Shown here piece after piece: positions 24,624 to 34,917 of a DNA stretch of 64,000 nt. The stretch lies in contig JACKAW010000008.1 in NCBI GenBank assembly GCA_020634885.1, positions 62,001 to 126,000 of the forward strand, in the 5' to 3' direction. The position numbers and the translations under genes were made by a program. The DNA is from Anaerolineales bacterium (GTDB lineage Bacteria; Chloroflexota; Anaerolineae; Anaerolineales; Villigracilaceae). The stretch's first letter is position 1. Each line of letters starts with the position of its first letter. The notes under the pieces were generated by a model. That model was not told where the DNA came from. It saw only the letters and a program-made list of their open reading frames with translations, and did not search any database.

Positions 24624-25472
24624 CTAATGCCCTTCTGCGGCTGCCCGGGCGCTCCCAACGGCGCTTAAGATCACGCCGCTTAATACCACTATTCCGCCAA
24701 TCATTGCGAACCTTCCCATACTTTCGCCGTAGAACAGGAACACCCAAATGGGATTAAGAACCGGCTCCAACATACCGATCAAGTTTGCTTCCAATGCCGG
24801 AATGTGTTTGATGCCCTTGGTGAAAAAGATAAAGGCAAAGCCGATCTGCACAATGCCGAGGAAGGCAAGGATGAGAATGCTGTTCACCGTCCATGTTTCT
24901 TTCATGATGAAGGGGAAGCCGAAAGTCGCCGTAACGAGAAAAGCGAGCAGGTTGCTCTCAGCAGGGTTTCCATCTTTTTGAGCGCGGAAGGAGACCATCA
25001 TAATCGCTCCGGTCACCCCGCTGAGGATGGCAAGCAGGTTGCCATAAAATCCCTCGGTACTCAGTTCGTCCCCGAAGAAAAGCGTCAGCCCGATGAAGAT
25101 GACCAGCATTGCGAGCCAGTCTGTTCGCGTGGGTTTTTCGCCCAGGAACCAGTACGCCAGTAGAACCACATAAATGGGCATGGTGTATTGCAGAAAGATC
25201 GAGTTTGCCGCAGTGGTCATCTTTGTAGAAGTGATGAACAGGAACTGGGTCAGGATGAACATGGAAGCTGCCAGTAACTGCCACAGCCCAAACCGAGTCG
25301 GGATGCGCCGCAGGTAGATGAGGAAAACGATGGCGGCGAAGAAGCTGCGTCCGGCAAGGATGGCAACCGGCTGCCAATCCAATATTTTAACGAACACGCC
25401 GCTCGTACTCCAAAGGATGGCGGTGATGGCAAGGTAGAGAATTGCTTTGCGGCGTTCTAAAAGGGAATCCAA
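24624..25472 (-). CDS. EamA/DMT-family exporter with TTG start
   Basis: 282-residue membrane protein with ten predicted spans in two EamA repeats; the first opens AITAILWSTSGVFVKIL and the second near LLAILSGVTGAIMMVSF. Such proteins export amino acids, nucleosides or other metabolites; the substrate here is unknown. The start codon is TTG at 25472, because no in-frame ATG occurs near the N-terminus and GGAGG lies five bases upstream of it. Both the ribosome-binding site and the first base of the start codon lie inside a perfect 14-bp hairpin, which suggests translational control. Confidence 0.85.
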   Translation of the reverse strand: MDSLLERRKAILYLAITAILWSTSGVFVKILDWQPVAILAGRSFFAAIVFLIYLRRIPTRFGLWQLLAASMFILTQFLFITSTKMTTAANSIFLQYTMPIYVVLLAYWFLGEKPTRTDWLAMLVIFIGLTLFFGDELSTEGFYGNLLAILSGVTGAIMMVSFRAQKDGNPAESNLLAFLVTATFGFPFIMKETWTVNSILILAFLGIVQIGFAFIFFTKGIKHIPALEANLIGMLEPVLNPIWVFLFYGESMGRFAMIGGIVVLSGVILSAVGSARAAAEGH

Positions 25473-25506
25473 ATCAGCCTCCGAAATTGATATTCGGAGG
25501 CTGATT
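25472..25506 (-). promoter_or_regulatory. Hairpin masking the EamA ribosome-binding site
   Basis: A 14-bp perfect inverted repeat (25472-25485 with 25493-25506, loop of seven). On the minus-strand RNA the 3' arm holds GGAGG (25482-25478) and the T of the TTG start. It lacks a T tract, so it is unlikely to be just a terminator for the cyclase gene upstream. Confidence 0.7.
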
Positions 25507-25544
25507 ATACAGGGAGTATCTGGGTTTTATGAAAGGCAATCTTT

Positions 25545-26588
25545 TTATGAATCTGTTATGGCAAATACATTCACCGCCTGGTTTTTTCCCTTGAAGATGA
25601 TCTTCCCAAGGTCTTCCACTTTGTATTGCTCCGGCAGACCTTCACGAGTGTACTGGTCTACCAAAAGCGGACGCAGCGCTTCTTTTGTGTATTCTTCGAT
25701 GCGGTCTGCGAGGTTGACCGTATCGCCAATGCAGGTATAGATGGCGCGGTTCTGTGTGCCGGTATAGCCCGCCACCATTTTGCCGGATGTAATGCCGATG
25801 CCAATTCGGATCGGTGTTTTATTATTTGCTATCTGGTTTTCGTTGAAGAGTTTTAGTTGTTCAAGCATTTGCAATGCGGCTTTTACGGCGCGTTCACGGT
25901 GGTCTTCATGAAAGATCGGAGCGCCAAAGACTGCCAGCAAGCCATCGCCTACGATCTGGTTAATAATGCCGCCGTTTTGGGTGACGGCATCGAACATCAT
26001 GCTGAAATACTGGTTGAGCAATTCGATGGAATCAGATGGCGTTTGATTTTCTGCGATGCTGGTAAACGAACGGATATCCGCCACAAGTACACTCGCCGTC
26101 ACCATTTGTCCGCCCAGTGAGAAGCCGGTGCGCAGTAATTCTTCTGCTACTTCTTTGGTGGCAAAGGTTCTGAATAATTTGCGCTGTTCATCACGCAGGC
26201 GTTTCTTCTCAAGGCTGGCATTCACACGCGCGCGTAACAAAATGGGATTGACCGGCTTGGTCAGGTAATCTTCGGCGCCGAGTTCCACGCACTTTACCAC
26301 GGCGTCCAATTCTTCCATTGCTGAGGTCATAATGATGGGAATTTGGCGCAGGTTTATATCGTTTAGGCAGGCTTCCAATACTTGAAAGCCGTTCATGATC
26401 GGCATTTCAATATCCAGCAATACCAGGTCGAATGTGCCTGTGTGAATTTTTTCCAAACCTTCCTGCCCGTTTTCGGCAGTTTCAACCACATGCCCCTGGT
26501 TTTCAAGGCTGCGTGAAAGTGTCATACGGTTAACTCGGTTATCGTCCACTACTAGAAGACGGGCAGGTTCTGAAGATGGGTTAGACAT
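25545..26588 (-). CDS. Receiver-class III adenylate cyclase
   Basis: 347 residues. The receiver (about residues 9-125) is intact: acidic pair in VVDDNRVN, phospho-acceptor D59 in LVLLDIEMP, and the lysine of DYLTKPV. The C-terminal class III cyclase domain (about 160-345) has both metal-binding aspartates, in LVADIRSFTSIAE and VGDGLLAVFG, and the transition-state Asn and Arg in GDTVNLADRIEEY. The expected output is cAMP made under control of receiver phosphorylation. It lies 6 bp downstream of the HPt gene, which in turn follows the giant hybrid kinase, so the three genes supply every step of a phosphorelay. Confidence 0.92.
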   Translation of the reverse strand: MSNPSSEPARLLVVDDNRVNRMTLSRSLENQGHVVETAENGQEGLEKIHTGTFDLVLLDIEMPIMNGFQVLEACLNDINLRQIPIIMTSAMEELDAVVKCVELGAEDYLTKPVNPILLRARVNASLEKKRLRDEQRKLFRTFATKEVAEELLRTGFSLGGQMVTASVLVADIRSFTSIAENQTPSDSIELLNQYFSMMFDAVTQNGGIINQIVGDGLLAVFGAPIFHEDHRERAVKAALQMLEQLKLFNENQIANNKTPIRIGIGITSGKMVAGYTGTQNRAIYTCIGDTVNLADRIEEYTKEALRPLLVDQYTREGLPEQYKVEDLGKIIFKGKNQAVNVFAITDS

Positions 26589-26594
26589 AGCGGC

Positions 26595-26927
26595 TTACCT
26601 CAACTCGTTCAACATGATTTTTACTTTTTCAAACGCATCCTTCAAGTCTTCCAGCCGGTTTCCTGCTTCAAGATTTTCGTTGCGTGCCATGGTCTCCAAC
26701 TCACGCGCCAGAGATGAAAGCTCCATGGCGCCAAACGTTGCCGCGTTGGATTTTAGGCTGTGCGCAGCCCTGCGAAAGGTTTCAACATCCTGCGTTGCCA
26801 TCGAAGTGCGCATTTGTTCCATCTGATTTTCCGCATCTTCAAAGAAAGCACTTAGCAATTCAAGGATAAAATCTGCGCCAGTGCTGTCTTTGAGGTTATT
26901 AAAAACATTCATGTCTAAAATGGTCAT
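26595..26927 (-). CDS. Histidine phosphotransfer (HPt) protein
   Basis: 110-residue single-domain HPt protein, all helical. The phospho-acceptor is H56 in FRRAAHSLKSNAATFGA, the canonical AHxLKSxxxxxG motif. Such proteins pass phosphate from a hybrid kinase receiver to a final receiver. Gene order places it between the hybrid kinase (15 bp upstream) and the receiver-cyclase (6 bp downstream), an order that mirrors the proposed flow of phosphate. No other domain is present. Confidence 0.92.
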   Translation of the reverse strand: MTILDMNVFNNLKDSTGADFILELLSAFFEDAENQMEQMRTSMATQDVETFRRAAHSLKSNAATFGAMELSSLARELETMARNENLEAGNRLEDLKDAFEKVKIMLNELR

Positions 26928-26942
26928 AACTTTCGTATTTCC

Positions 26943-29900
26943 TTATTTCGCCTTGAACAGGGCGTCCACCAATTCCACCACACGGATCGGTTTTGGGATG
27001 TAGTGATTCATGCCCGCCTTCAGGCACATTTCACGGTCGCCTTGCATGGCATTGGCGGTTAAACCAATAATATGCGGGTGCGTATCGGGCCAGCGCGAGA
27101 TGATCTCACGGGTGGCTTCCAAACCGTCCATTTCCGGCATTTGCACATCCATCAAGATCACATCATAGCTTTGGCGCTCCACGGCTTGCACCGTCTCGCG
27201 TCCATTCGCGGCAACATCGGCGCGGTAGCCCATTTGCTCAAGAAGGCGCAGGGCAAGTTTTTGGTTGACCACGTTATCTTCGGCGAGGAGAATTCTCAAT
27301 GGGTGGCGGGCAGCCATCTGCGGGTCTGGTTTGAAGCGGTCTGTCGTCACCTTCTTTTCATCTTCATCGCTCTTTACGAAGAGACCGATCAGGGTATCGT
27401 ATAACTGCGATTGTTTGATCGGCTTGGAAAGATACGCCGAGAACATGCCGGTATCATCGCCCGCCTCACGCCTGCCCAATGAACTGAATAGCACAAGCGG
27501 AAACTTCACCCTGTTCCCTTTTAATTTCTTCGCCAACTCCAACCCATCCATGTGCGGCATGTGCATATCCAGGATGGCGATATCAAAAGCCTCACCGCTC
27601 TCCACCCAGCCCAATGCAGTCAATGGCGATTCGGTATCACGCGGCTGCATTCCCCATTTTGATGTTTGCATATTCAGGATGTAGCGATTGGTGGCATTAT
27701 CATCCACGATCAAAACGCGTTTCCCTTGCAAGGCGGGCTGAATGCCCAAATACACCTGCTTTTTGGCGGGGAGCGGGTCTGCTATTTCTGCTTTGATCGT
27801 AAAGAAAAAGGTTGAGCCTTGCCCAAGCCCGTCACTTTGCGCCCACATCGAGCCGCCCATGATTTCCGTCAATCGTTTACTGATCGCAAGCCCAAGCCCC
27901 GTACCGCCATATTTGCGTGTGGTGGAAGAATCAGCCTGAGAGAAAGATTGGAAGAGACGACTCATGCCTTCGGAGGAAAGACCGATGCCCGTATCGCGCA
28001 CGGCGAATGTGAGCAGGGTCTTTTCCTTCCCGTCTCCATTTTTGAACGTTTGGCTGGATACCATTAAAACGACCTCTCCCAACTCTGTAAACTTGACCGC
28101 GTTGCTGAGTAGGTTGGCAAGTACTTGCCGTAGGCGGGTGGCATCCCCAATGATGGCTGGTGGAATATCGCCCTCAAAGATATAGGCAATATCAATTCCT
28201 TTTTCAACTGCGCGGGCAGAGACCAGATCAAGCGAAGTCTCCACGCAGTCGCGCAGGTCGAGCGGGTGATATTCAATATCCATGCGCCCGGCTTCGATCT
28301 TGGAGAAATCCAAAATATCGTTGATGATGGAAAGCAGCGCATCGCTTGAACTGCGGATGGTTTCGACATAATCGCGCTGTTCTTCATTGATCTGCGTATC
28401 CAGCAACAACCCGCTCATGCCGATGACGGCATTCATGGGGGTGCGTATCTCATGGCTCATCGTGGCGAGGAATGCGCTCTTGGCTTCATTGGCTTGTTCT
28501 GCGGCGGCGCGTGCTGAGCGGGCGTCTTCAAATAGACGCGCGTTTTGAATGGCGGTTGCCATGCTTGAGGTGATCGATTCCATCAGGCGGATGATCGAAC
28601 TGTCGTAGGCATGCTCGTGCTCAAAGTTCTGAAGCGTCACCCCGCCAATCAAATTTCCGCCGACAACCATGGGGATCATGACCGTTGATTTTGGTATATC
28701 CCCATCTGCAGTCATATTAGAGCCGAGTTTTTTCCATAGCATTGGCGCACGGCGGTTAAGCACCAGTGTTTTACCCATATAGGCAGATTTTCGTGAGAAT
28801 TCGTTGATCGGAATTGGGGCGAACTGAATGCGCTCATTGCCTTTGGTAACGAATTGCGGCACCACCGATTTTGTTTCCTCGTCATATAACCCGATGCCAA
28901 TGTTATCTTCTTTGACCAGCTCGCGTATTTTATTGCCAACTTTTTCAATAAGGGTGTTCACATCCAGTTGCTGGGTGAGCACCTGCCCAATTTCATTCAG
29001 AATCTCCAACTCAGCGGCACGGCGCTTTGTTTCATGGAAGAGACGGGCATTGTTAACGGCTACGCTTGTGGCGCTGGCTATGGTCTCCAGCAGGCGCAGA
29101 GCAGATTCGGTGAAGTAGTTTTCCACATGCAGGTTTTGGAGGGAAATGCCTACAAGCGAATTTTTGGCGATCGTGATGGGAATTGCACATAACGATTTTG
29201 GAAGATGTGAGCGTGAGGTCTTAAAGTCGGGGTACTTTGCTGCAAAATCTTCAAAATCATGATTGACTACAAAAACTTTGTGAGTTGCAACCACCTGTTC
29301 AACGATATAGGTGTGCAGGGTGGTCGCTTTTTTGGGTGGGATATCCCATTCTTTGCCTTTTTCGTAGGCATACTCATAATTCATTATCTGGGCGTCCAAT
29401 TCCACTGTGTAGATCACCGCAGAATCGACCGAGAATATTTCAGTTAACTTTCTGCCCACCGCCTGATAAATGGATTTGATATCAATATTGGAGACCAATG
29501 CCTGTTGCACAGAATTAAGCGCGCCCAACTCAATATTCTGCTGTTCCGTTTCCTTGAGCAGGTGCTGAGTCTGATTAAAGAGACGGGCATTTTCAATGGC
29601 AACTGCAATCGAATTGGCAATGGTAGAGAGCAGCCTCACATCCAACTTAGAGAAGGCATCCTCTTTTTCAAGGTTTTGCAGTGAGATCACACCACGCGTT
29701 TCATCCCCAACGATCATGGGAACCCACAAACCGGAATATACGATGATCTCATCTTGCTGGTCGGCGCCCAGGCTTTGGCTTCTGTATTTTTTAGAATACT
29801 CCTCAAAATTACGGTTGATCAATAGCGGCTGTTTGGTGCGGATGACATGTCCGCCAAAGCCGCCGCCATTTTCGTTAAGAGGCAGAGGGTCTTGATAAAG

Positions 29901-32801
29901 ACGTTCGCCGTTTTCGATGATATATGGGTAGTAGACGAGTTTGGTTTGTTCATCATAAATACTTAGCACCACGGTTTGAGCATCGAACACTTCTCGGATC
30001 TTATTGCCAGTGCGGTCGTACACCGACTGAATATCCATATTCGGATCCAGACCGGCAAGGATTTCGTTGATGAGTGAGAGTTCTTCGGCACGTTGATTTG
30101 TCTCAGAAAGCAGGGTTTGAGTTTCATCGAACAAGCGCGCATTTTGGATCGAGATACCCATGCTGGAGGTGAGCGTCATCAGCAGATTCAGGTCGCTTTC
30201 CTGAAAGGCTTCTTCCTGTTCAATATTCTGGATCGAAAGCGAGCCAAATACCTGGTCGCCGACCAGAATGGGAATGGCGATCAGTGACTTGGGATAACTA
30301 TCACCTGCCAGCAATGTGGAGCCGTATTTTTCCGCCATATCCAGTACATTTTTGTTGATGAATAACACTTCCTTGTTGTGGATTACATAGCCTGAAAAAC
30401 CTGAAAGCGGTTCAGGTTCAGGGTGGAAACGCTCGCCCTTCCAATACATGTAAGGGAAGGAGGTCGTCTCTGTTTTTGGATCGTAATATGTAATGACCAC
30501 CGCTTGAGTGGGGAATGTGTTTTTTACCTTTTCCCCTACAAGGTCGTAAATCGATTGAATATCCAGCTTGGTGGATAACCCTTTTTGCAGGCTGTTAATG
30601 ATCTCAAGCTCGGCGGCGCGCTGCTCCACCTCATTTACGAACCGGGCGTTTTGAATGGCAATCGCAGCCTGAAGCGAAAGATTTTGCAGGAATTCGAGAT
30701 CAAGCCCGGAGAATGGATCGCCGCCATCCCGCCAGACTGCCATCATGCCGCTTACTTTTGCCCCCGTGAGCAGGGGTGTGACGAGCAGTCGTTCGTTGCC
30801 AACCAACTCTGTACCGGGGATTTGAACCGTACGAGGATCGTTTCTGGTGGCGTTGACGTATTCTGCTTTGCCGCTTAAAGCCAGCGACCCAATAATGCCT
30901 TCTCCAAACGTGATTGCATCTGCCATGATCTCGGCGGCAATATCACCCTTGGCAGAAATGGCACGCATGGTTTTGCCATCTGGCTGCGGAAGAAAAATAG
31001 CGCTGCTGTTGCCGTTGAGCAATTCGAGCGCATGTATGGCGATCTTATCCATCACAGCAGTCAGGTCAAGTGTGGCGGAAATATCACGCCCTACTTCATT
31101 CAATGCCGCAGATTCACGCGCATGGCGCGAAGTTTCTGCGAACAGACGGGAGTTATCCAACGCGGCGCTCAAACTGATGGCAATGGTATTGAGCAGGCTG
31201 ACATCTGATTCATCGAAAGCGTTTTCACGATCCAGATTTTGCAGGCTCAAGATACCGTTCACTTCATCGCCCACCATCATGGGAACAAACAGAAGCGACT
31301 TTGGCGCCTCTCCAGCGGTGGCAGCCTCTTCTCCCAATTCTGCAGAAATTTGATGGAACCGCTCGTTGATCAGCCACGGTTTTTTGGTTTTCACCACATG
31401 GCTGCGAAATTGGTCAATGGGGAAGGGTTGCTCCACCCTGATCAATTCGCCGCGTTCACTGATATAGCGGTGAGTGACCTCGGCAGTCGCTGCATTATAT
31501 AAAGTGATCAGCACCACCTGCGCATCAAAAATTTCACGAATACTGTCGCCGATCAAATCAATGGTGGACTGATATTCAAGTTTGGAAACCAGCACCCGCT
31601 GAAGGTTGTTGATCACCGCAAGTTCATTATTGCGTTCTTCGGTTTCATTTAAGAGGCGCTGACTTTCATCGAATAACCGCGAGTTTTCGATCACGACCGA
31701 AGCCTGATCTGCAAACAACCGCAGCAACCGCAGCTCTGCTTCACTGAATATGCGCGGTTCAGCAAAATGGATGTTCATCACCCCCAACACCTTCTGCCGA
31801 AACTTGAGCGGCATCCCGATCAACGCACCTTGCCAATTTGCAGGAGAATTTTTATAAAACGGATGTTCCCGCATGTTCTCGACAAGGATCATTTCTCCGG
31901 TTTGAGCCACTGTAAAGGTCATGCCTCCCGGGCGCGGGTCGGCTACCGGTTCATCTTTTATCTCTCCGTGTGCTATGGCTGTGCCAAACTTCAACCTGCC
32001 GTCTTCATATATAAATAAATTAATGTTCTCAATGCTCGGCATCAATGTGGAGGTGTTTTTAAGCAAAACGCTCAACACAGTGGAATAATCGAGGTTGGAA
32101 GATAATTCAATGGTTGCCTTGCGAACTGCCTCCAACTCGGCGGCGCGCTGCTCGCTCTCTTTAAGCAGGCGCTGGGTTTCATCGAAGAGGCGGGCATTTT
32201 CCAACGCCGCGCTCAAAGAAGCGGCAAGCGTTTCAAGCAGCGATACATCCGAATCTTTGAAAGCATGTTCCTCTTCCATGTTTTGGAGGGAGATCACCCC
32301 TTTTACTTCTCCGCTGTTGATCAAAGGGACATACAATGCCGATTTTGGAACCAGCGGACCCAGCACAAGCTGTGCCTGATACTTCTTCATTTGCTTTTCA
32401 ACCTGATCGTTAAAAAGCAGGGTCTTTTTACCTTTGATGAGCGCTTTTACCAACCCGCTCATGGGGCGGGCTTCAAGGCGCTCACGTCCATGACGGTCTG
32501 CATAATAATTAAAGTGTTGGGTTTCTGTCTTGTGATCGAAAGTCGCAATAATGGTGGTTTGTGCCTCAAAAATGGCGCGAATTTTTTCCCCTACAAGGTC
32601 ATAGATCGCTTCTATCTCCAGTTTCGATGCCAGACCATCCTGCACACTTTTGATAATGGCAAGTTCCGCTTCGCGTTGCTGTAAATCTCTTTTGATCTGT
32701 GCGGCTGAAACAGGTTTCGCCTTGCCCCCCTTTTTAGCTACCCCGCGCAGCGCAGGCTTTTTTGAAGTAGGTTTGGGCTTTGCAGGTTGAGTGTTCGGCA
32801 T
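26943..32801 (-). CDS. Giant hybrid histidine kinase with eight GAF domains
   Basis: 1952-residue soluble kinase. After a basic, Lys/Pro-rich N-terminus come eight tandem GAF modules (about residues 40-1430). Each is introduced by a coiled-coil motif of the type [21 protein letters not shown], and most contain a block like [20 protein letters not shown]. The kinase core follows: H-box [18 protein letters not shown] box [15 protein letters not shown]1 region VRDTGIGL and G2 region [13 protein letters not shown]. Two receivers end the protein; the first has its Asp in [13 protein letters not shown], the second in [14 protein letters not shown] longer frame from 32852 is unlikely, because GAGG sits before the ATG at 32801. 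No membrane span is seen. Confidence 0.93.
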   Translation of the reverse strand: MPNTQPAKPKPTSKKPALRGVAKKGGKAKPVSAAQIKRDLQQREAELAIIKSVQDGLASKLEIEAIYDLVGEKIRAIFEAQTTIIATFDHKTETQHFNYYADRHGRERLEARPMSGLVKALIKGKKTLLFNDQVEKQMKKYQAQLVLGPLVPKSALYVPLINSGEVKGVISLQNMEEEHAFKDSDVSLLETLAASLSAALENARLFDETQRLLKESEQRAAELEAVRKATIELSSNLDYSTVLSVLLKNTSTLMPSIENINLFIYEDGRLKFGTAIAHGEIKDEPVADPRPGGMTFTVAQTGEMILVENMREHPFYKNSPANWQGALIGMPLKFRQKVLGVMNIHFAEPRIFSEAELRLLRLFADQASVVIENSRLFDESQRLLNETEERNNELAVINNLQRVLVSKLEYQSTIDLIGDSIREIFDAQVVLITLYNAATAEVTHRYISERGELIRVEQPFPIDQFRSHVVKTKKPWLINERFHQISAELGEEAATAGEAPKSLLFVPMMVGDEVNGILSLQNLDRENAFDESDVSLLNTIAISLSAALDNSRLFAETSRHARESAALNEVGRDISATLDLTAVMDKIAIHALELLNGNSSAIFLPQPDGKTMRAISAKGDIAAEIMADAITFGEGIIGSLALSGKAEYVNATRNDPRTVQIPGTELVGNERLLVTPLLTGAKVSGMMAVWRDGGDPFSGLDLEFLQNLSLQAAIAIQNARFVNEVEQRAAELEIINSLQKGLSTKLDIQSIYDLVGEKVKNTFPTQAVVITYYDPKTETTSFPYMYWKGERFHPEPEPLSGFSGYVIHNKEVLFINKNVLDMAEKYGSTLLAGDSYPKSLIAIPILVGDQVFGSLSIQNIEQEEAFQESDLNLLMTLTSSMGISIQNARLFDETQTLLSETNQRAEELSLINEILAGLDPNMDIQSVYDRTGNKIREVFDAQTVVLSIYDEQTKLVYYPYIIENGERLYQDPLPLNENGGGFGGHVIRTKQPLLINRNFEEYSKKYRSQSLGADQQDEIIVYSGLWVPMIVGDETRGVISLQNLEKEDAFSKLDVRLLSTIANSIAVAIENARLFNQTQHLLKETEQQNIELGALNSVQQALVSNIDIKSIYQAVGRKLTEIFSVDSAVIYTVELDAQIMNYEYAYEKGKEWDIPPKKATTLHTYIVEQVVATHKVFVVNHDFEDFAAKYPDFKTSRSHLPKSLCAIPITIAKNSLVGISLQNLHVENYFTESALRLLETIASATSVAVNNARLFHETKRRAAELEILNEIGQVLTQQLDVNTLIEKVGNKIRELVKEDNIGIGLYDEETKSVVPQFVTKGNERIQFAPIPINEFSRKSAYMGKTLVLNRRAPMLWKKLGSNMTADGDIPKSTVMIPMVVGGNLIGGVTLQNFEHEHAYDSSIIRLMESITSSMATAIQNARLFEDARSARAAAEQANEAKSAFLATMSHEIRTPMNAVIGMSGLLLDTQINEEQRDYVETIRSSSDALLSIINDILDFSKIEAGRMDIEYHPLDLRDCVETSLDLVSARAVEKGIDIAYIFEGDIPPAIIGDATRLRQVLANLLSNAVKFTELGEVVLMVSSQTFKNGDGKEKTLLTFAVRDTGIGLSSEGMSRLFQSFSQADSSTTRKYGGTGLGLAISKRLTEIMGGSMWAQSDGLGQGSTFFFTIKAEIADPLPAKKQVYLGIQPALQGKRVLIVDDNATNRYILNMQTSKWGMQPRDTESPLTALGWVESGEAFDIAILDMHMPHMDGLELAKKLKGNRVKFPLVLFSSLGRREAGDDTGMFSAYLSKPIKQSQLYDTLIGLFVKSDEDEKKVTTDRFKPDPQMAARHPLRILLAEDNVVNQKLALRLLEQMGYRADVAANGRETVQAVERQSYDVILMDVQMPEMDGLEATREIISRWPDTHPHIIGLTANAMQGDREMCLKAGMNHYIPKPIRVVELVDALFKAK

Positions 32802-32918
32802 ATGTCCTCTACATGATTGATTCAGTTTACATATACGGCGTAGAAACGTCAATAGCGACGAAAGGAAACATACACCCGCCGCCCAACTTGTTATTATTTT
32901 GTTATGAAACGAATAGAG

Positions 32919-33899
32919 CTACCCAAGCATGGCATGGATGTTTTGAACCGGCGTTTGGATGACCATGTCACAGCCGGGCCAGACTGCATTCACCCCCGCT
33001 TCTTTCGACCTTTGAACTGCCTCTGGGACCGAGCCTTCACTACCCTGCCACAGCACAGCAACCGGGTCTACGTTACCAAACAGCAGTGTTTCTTTTAACA
33101 CAGCACGAGACGCGTTCAGGTCGTTCAACTGATCCACCGAGATCGCATCCGCGCCCGCCTGCGCCAGCAGACTCATGGCAGAGTCCGTTTTACCGCAGAC
33201 TGAAAGCACGGTGGGGTGGGGCAGGCTTGAGGTCAGTTTTTGAAGCGCAGGCAAAACGAAAGATTCAAACGGCTTCGGTCCGATAAATCCCGGCGAGCCG
33301 CCCATCTCATGGATGGTGATAAAGTCTGCGCCTGCATCGAGATAGGCTTTGCCAATCTCAGCAAGAAAAGATGAAAGACGCAAGAGCGCATCCAACACCA
33401 TTTGCGGTTCGTTCTTCATCTCACGCACAAGATTTTGCACCTTGCAAATATAGATCATCAACGTGTATGGACCAGGGATCATGCCCGAAATGACAGCACG
33501 ATTTCCAATATCTTTTTTTAATAAACTGATTGCATCGCAAATTAACCCGATCCTTCCCCCAATCTCTAATTCTTCAATCTCCAATATTTCACGGGTGCTC
33601 TGAAACAACAACTTCTTCACCTGCGGAAATTGCATCTCGTCATTGTCGTAAAAGATCAACTCCGAACCCAGCGCCTCGGCAGGAGAGCACAGATCCAACG
33701 GCAGCGCCGCCGATGGCATCCCCGTTAATTTGAAGGTGCTCGCCGCCGCCCGCGCCATCTTCCCCGCATCGTGATGGACTTCTCGCAGAGTCAACTCTTC
33801 ACTCGCCAACCCCTCGGCTGTGACGTGAATCAACCCGCTGAAAGCCGGAACCGAAGAAATCTTTTCTCCGTTCAACAACCTCAAAATCTCATCACGCAT
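32919..33899 (-). CDS. MtaA/CmuA-type methyltransferase (UroD fold)
   Basis: 326 residues of the uroporphyrinogen decarboxylase superfamily, closest in pattern to MtaA/MtbA methylcobamide:coenzyme M methyltransferases rather than HemE. The segment FITIHEMGGSPGFIGPKPFESF is typical. The zinc site appears altered: where MtaA has HxC, this protein reads S233-V-C235 in LSVCGKT, while the distal cysteine is kept (C310 in WPGCD). GGAGG five bases upstream selects the ATG at 33899 over TTG and GTG codons before it. It lies downstream of a homocysteine methyltransferase-like gene and an ASKHA activator, implying corrinoid-dependent methyl transfer. Confidence 0.8.
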   Translation of the reverse strand: MRDEILRLLNGEKISSVPAFSGLIHVTAEGLASEELTLREVHHDAGKMARAAASTFKLTGMPSAALPLDLCSPAEALGSELIFYDNDEMQFPQVKKLLFQSTREILEIEELEIGGRIGLICDAISLLKKDIGNRAVISGMIPGPYTLMIYICKVQNLVREMKNEPQMVLDALLRLSSFLAEIGKAYLDAGADFITIHEMGGSPGFIGPKPFESFVLPALQKLTSSLPHPTVLSVCGKTDSAMSLLAQAGADAISVDQLNDLNASRAVLKETLLFGNVDPVAVLWQGSEGSVPEAVQRSKEAGVNAVWPGCDMVIQTPVQNIHAMLG

Positions 33900-33918
33900 C
33901 ACAACCTCCAAAAATAAA

Positions 33919-33961
33919 TTACGAGTTACAGGCTACTTCACTCGTAACGTGTAACTCGTAA
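33919..33961. repeat. Inverted repeat between methyltransferase genes
   Basis: TTACGAGTTAC at 33919-33929 pairs with GTAACTCGTAA at 33951-33961; the loop holds a further TCGTAAC copy. Confidence 0.7.
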
Positions 33962-33990
33962 CCACTCACTTCCCACTATCCACTATTACA

Positions 33991-34872
33991 CTAGCTCTTC
34001 GCCGCCTTTGCAATCGCCGCAATATGTTCGGGTGTGTTGCCGCAACAACCACCAACGACCTTTGCGCCCAGTTCAATATATTTCTTTGCATAGGTCGCCA
34101 TGTCTTCGGGACCCATATCGTACACGCCTTGCTCGGTTTCCAAATCCATGTGTGGCACGCCCGCATTGGGTTTGACCCACAACGGCATATCGGGTTTTGC
34201 GGCTTGATATTCTTTCACCACGGCTTCCATGTTGTCGAGAGTCGTTCCGCAGTTTGCGCCAATGAGAACCGCACCCATCTCAGAGTAACGCTTCATCACA
34301 TCCTTCGGCTTGACGCCCATCATCGTGCGGGTGCCACGGTCGTAGCTGAACGAAACCACAATCGGCAGGTCGGTCACGGAGCGCGCGCCTTCAAATGCCG
34401 CATTCGTTTCTTCTACGGCGAACATGGTTTCGATGATCAGCAAATCCACGCCGCCTTCGGCGAGGGCTTTGGCTTGTTCGGCAAAGGTCGCTTTGACCTC
34501 TTCATATTCCAGCGGACCATACGGCTTGATGATTCCGCCCACGGGTCCCATCGAACCGGCGACAAGTCCGTTGTTCAACGCAGCGGCTTTGCGGGCAATT
34601 TCCACCGCGCGCATATTGACCTCAGGAGTGCGATCCTGATACTTCGAGTCTTTCATGCGCATACGAGTCCCGCCGAAGGTACAAGTCAGGATGATGTCTG
34701 ACCCAGCTTGGGCGAAGGAAGAAGCGAGCTTCAACAACGTGTCGGGGTCGTCAATAATCAAATCCTCCGGCGGCTTGCCGGGTTTGAGCCCCATCTTTTG
34801 CAAGTTCGAGCCGGTTGCCCCATCCGCAACCAGAATTTCCCCGCTGTTCAATCGTTCCAAAAATTTGTTCAT
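33991..34872 (-). CDS. Homocysteine/betaine-type S-methyltransferase domain protein
   Basis: 293-residue TIM-barrel methyltransferase equivalent to the N-terminal homocysteine-binding module of cobalamin-dependent methionine synthase. It opens VADGATGSNLQKMGL. All three zinc-binding cysteines are present: one in LIGANCGTT and the pair in VGGCCGNTP. The folate, cobalamin and activation modules of MetH are absent, so it must act with a separate methyl donor, for example a methyl-corrinoid protein, or use a donor such as betaine or S-methylmethionine. GAGGTGA precedes the ATG. Neighbours are a UroD-type methyltransferase and an ASKHA corrinoid reductive activator. Confidence 0.85.
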   Translation of the reverse strand: MNKFLERLNSGEILVADGATGSNLQKMGLKPGKPPEDLIIDDPDTLLKLASSFAQAGSDIILTCTFGGTRMRMKDSKYQDRTPEVNMRAVEIARKAAALNNGLVAGSMGPVGGIIKPYGPLEYEEVKATFAEQAKALAEGGVDLLIIETMFAVEETNAAFEGARSVTDLPIVVSFSYDRGTRTMMGVKPKDVMKRYSEMGAVLIGANCGTTLDNMEAVVKEYQAAKPDMPLWVKPNAGVPHMDLETEQGVYDMGPEDMATYAKKYIELGAKVVGGCCGNTPEHIAAIAKAAKS

Positions 34873-34886
34873 TTATATTCACCTCG

Positions 34887-34913
34887 GTAGGGGCGGGATC
34901 ACCCCGCCCCTAC
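34887..34913. repeat. GC-rich palindrome ahead of the methyltransferase gene
   Basis: GTAGGGGCGGG at 34887-34897 and CCCGCCCCTAC at 34903-34913 form an 11-bp stem with a 5-nt loop. It could attenuate transcription between the ASKHA and methyltransferase genes. Confidence 0.65.
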
Positions 34914-34917
34914 AAAA

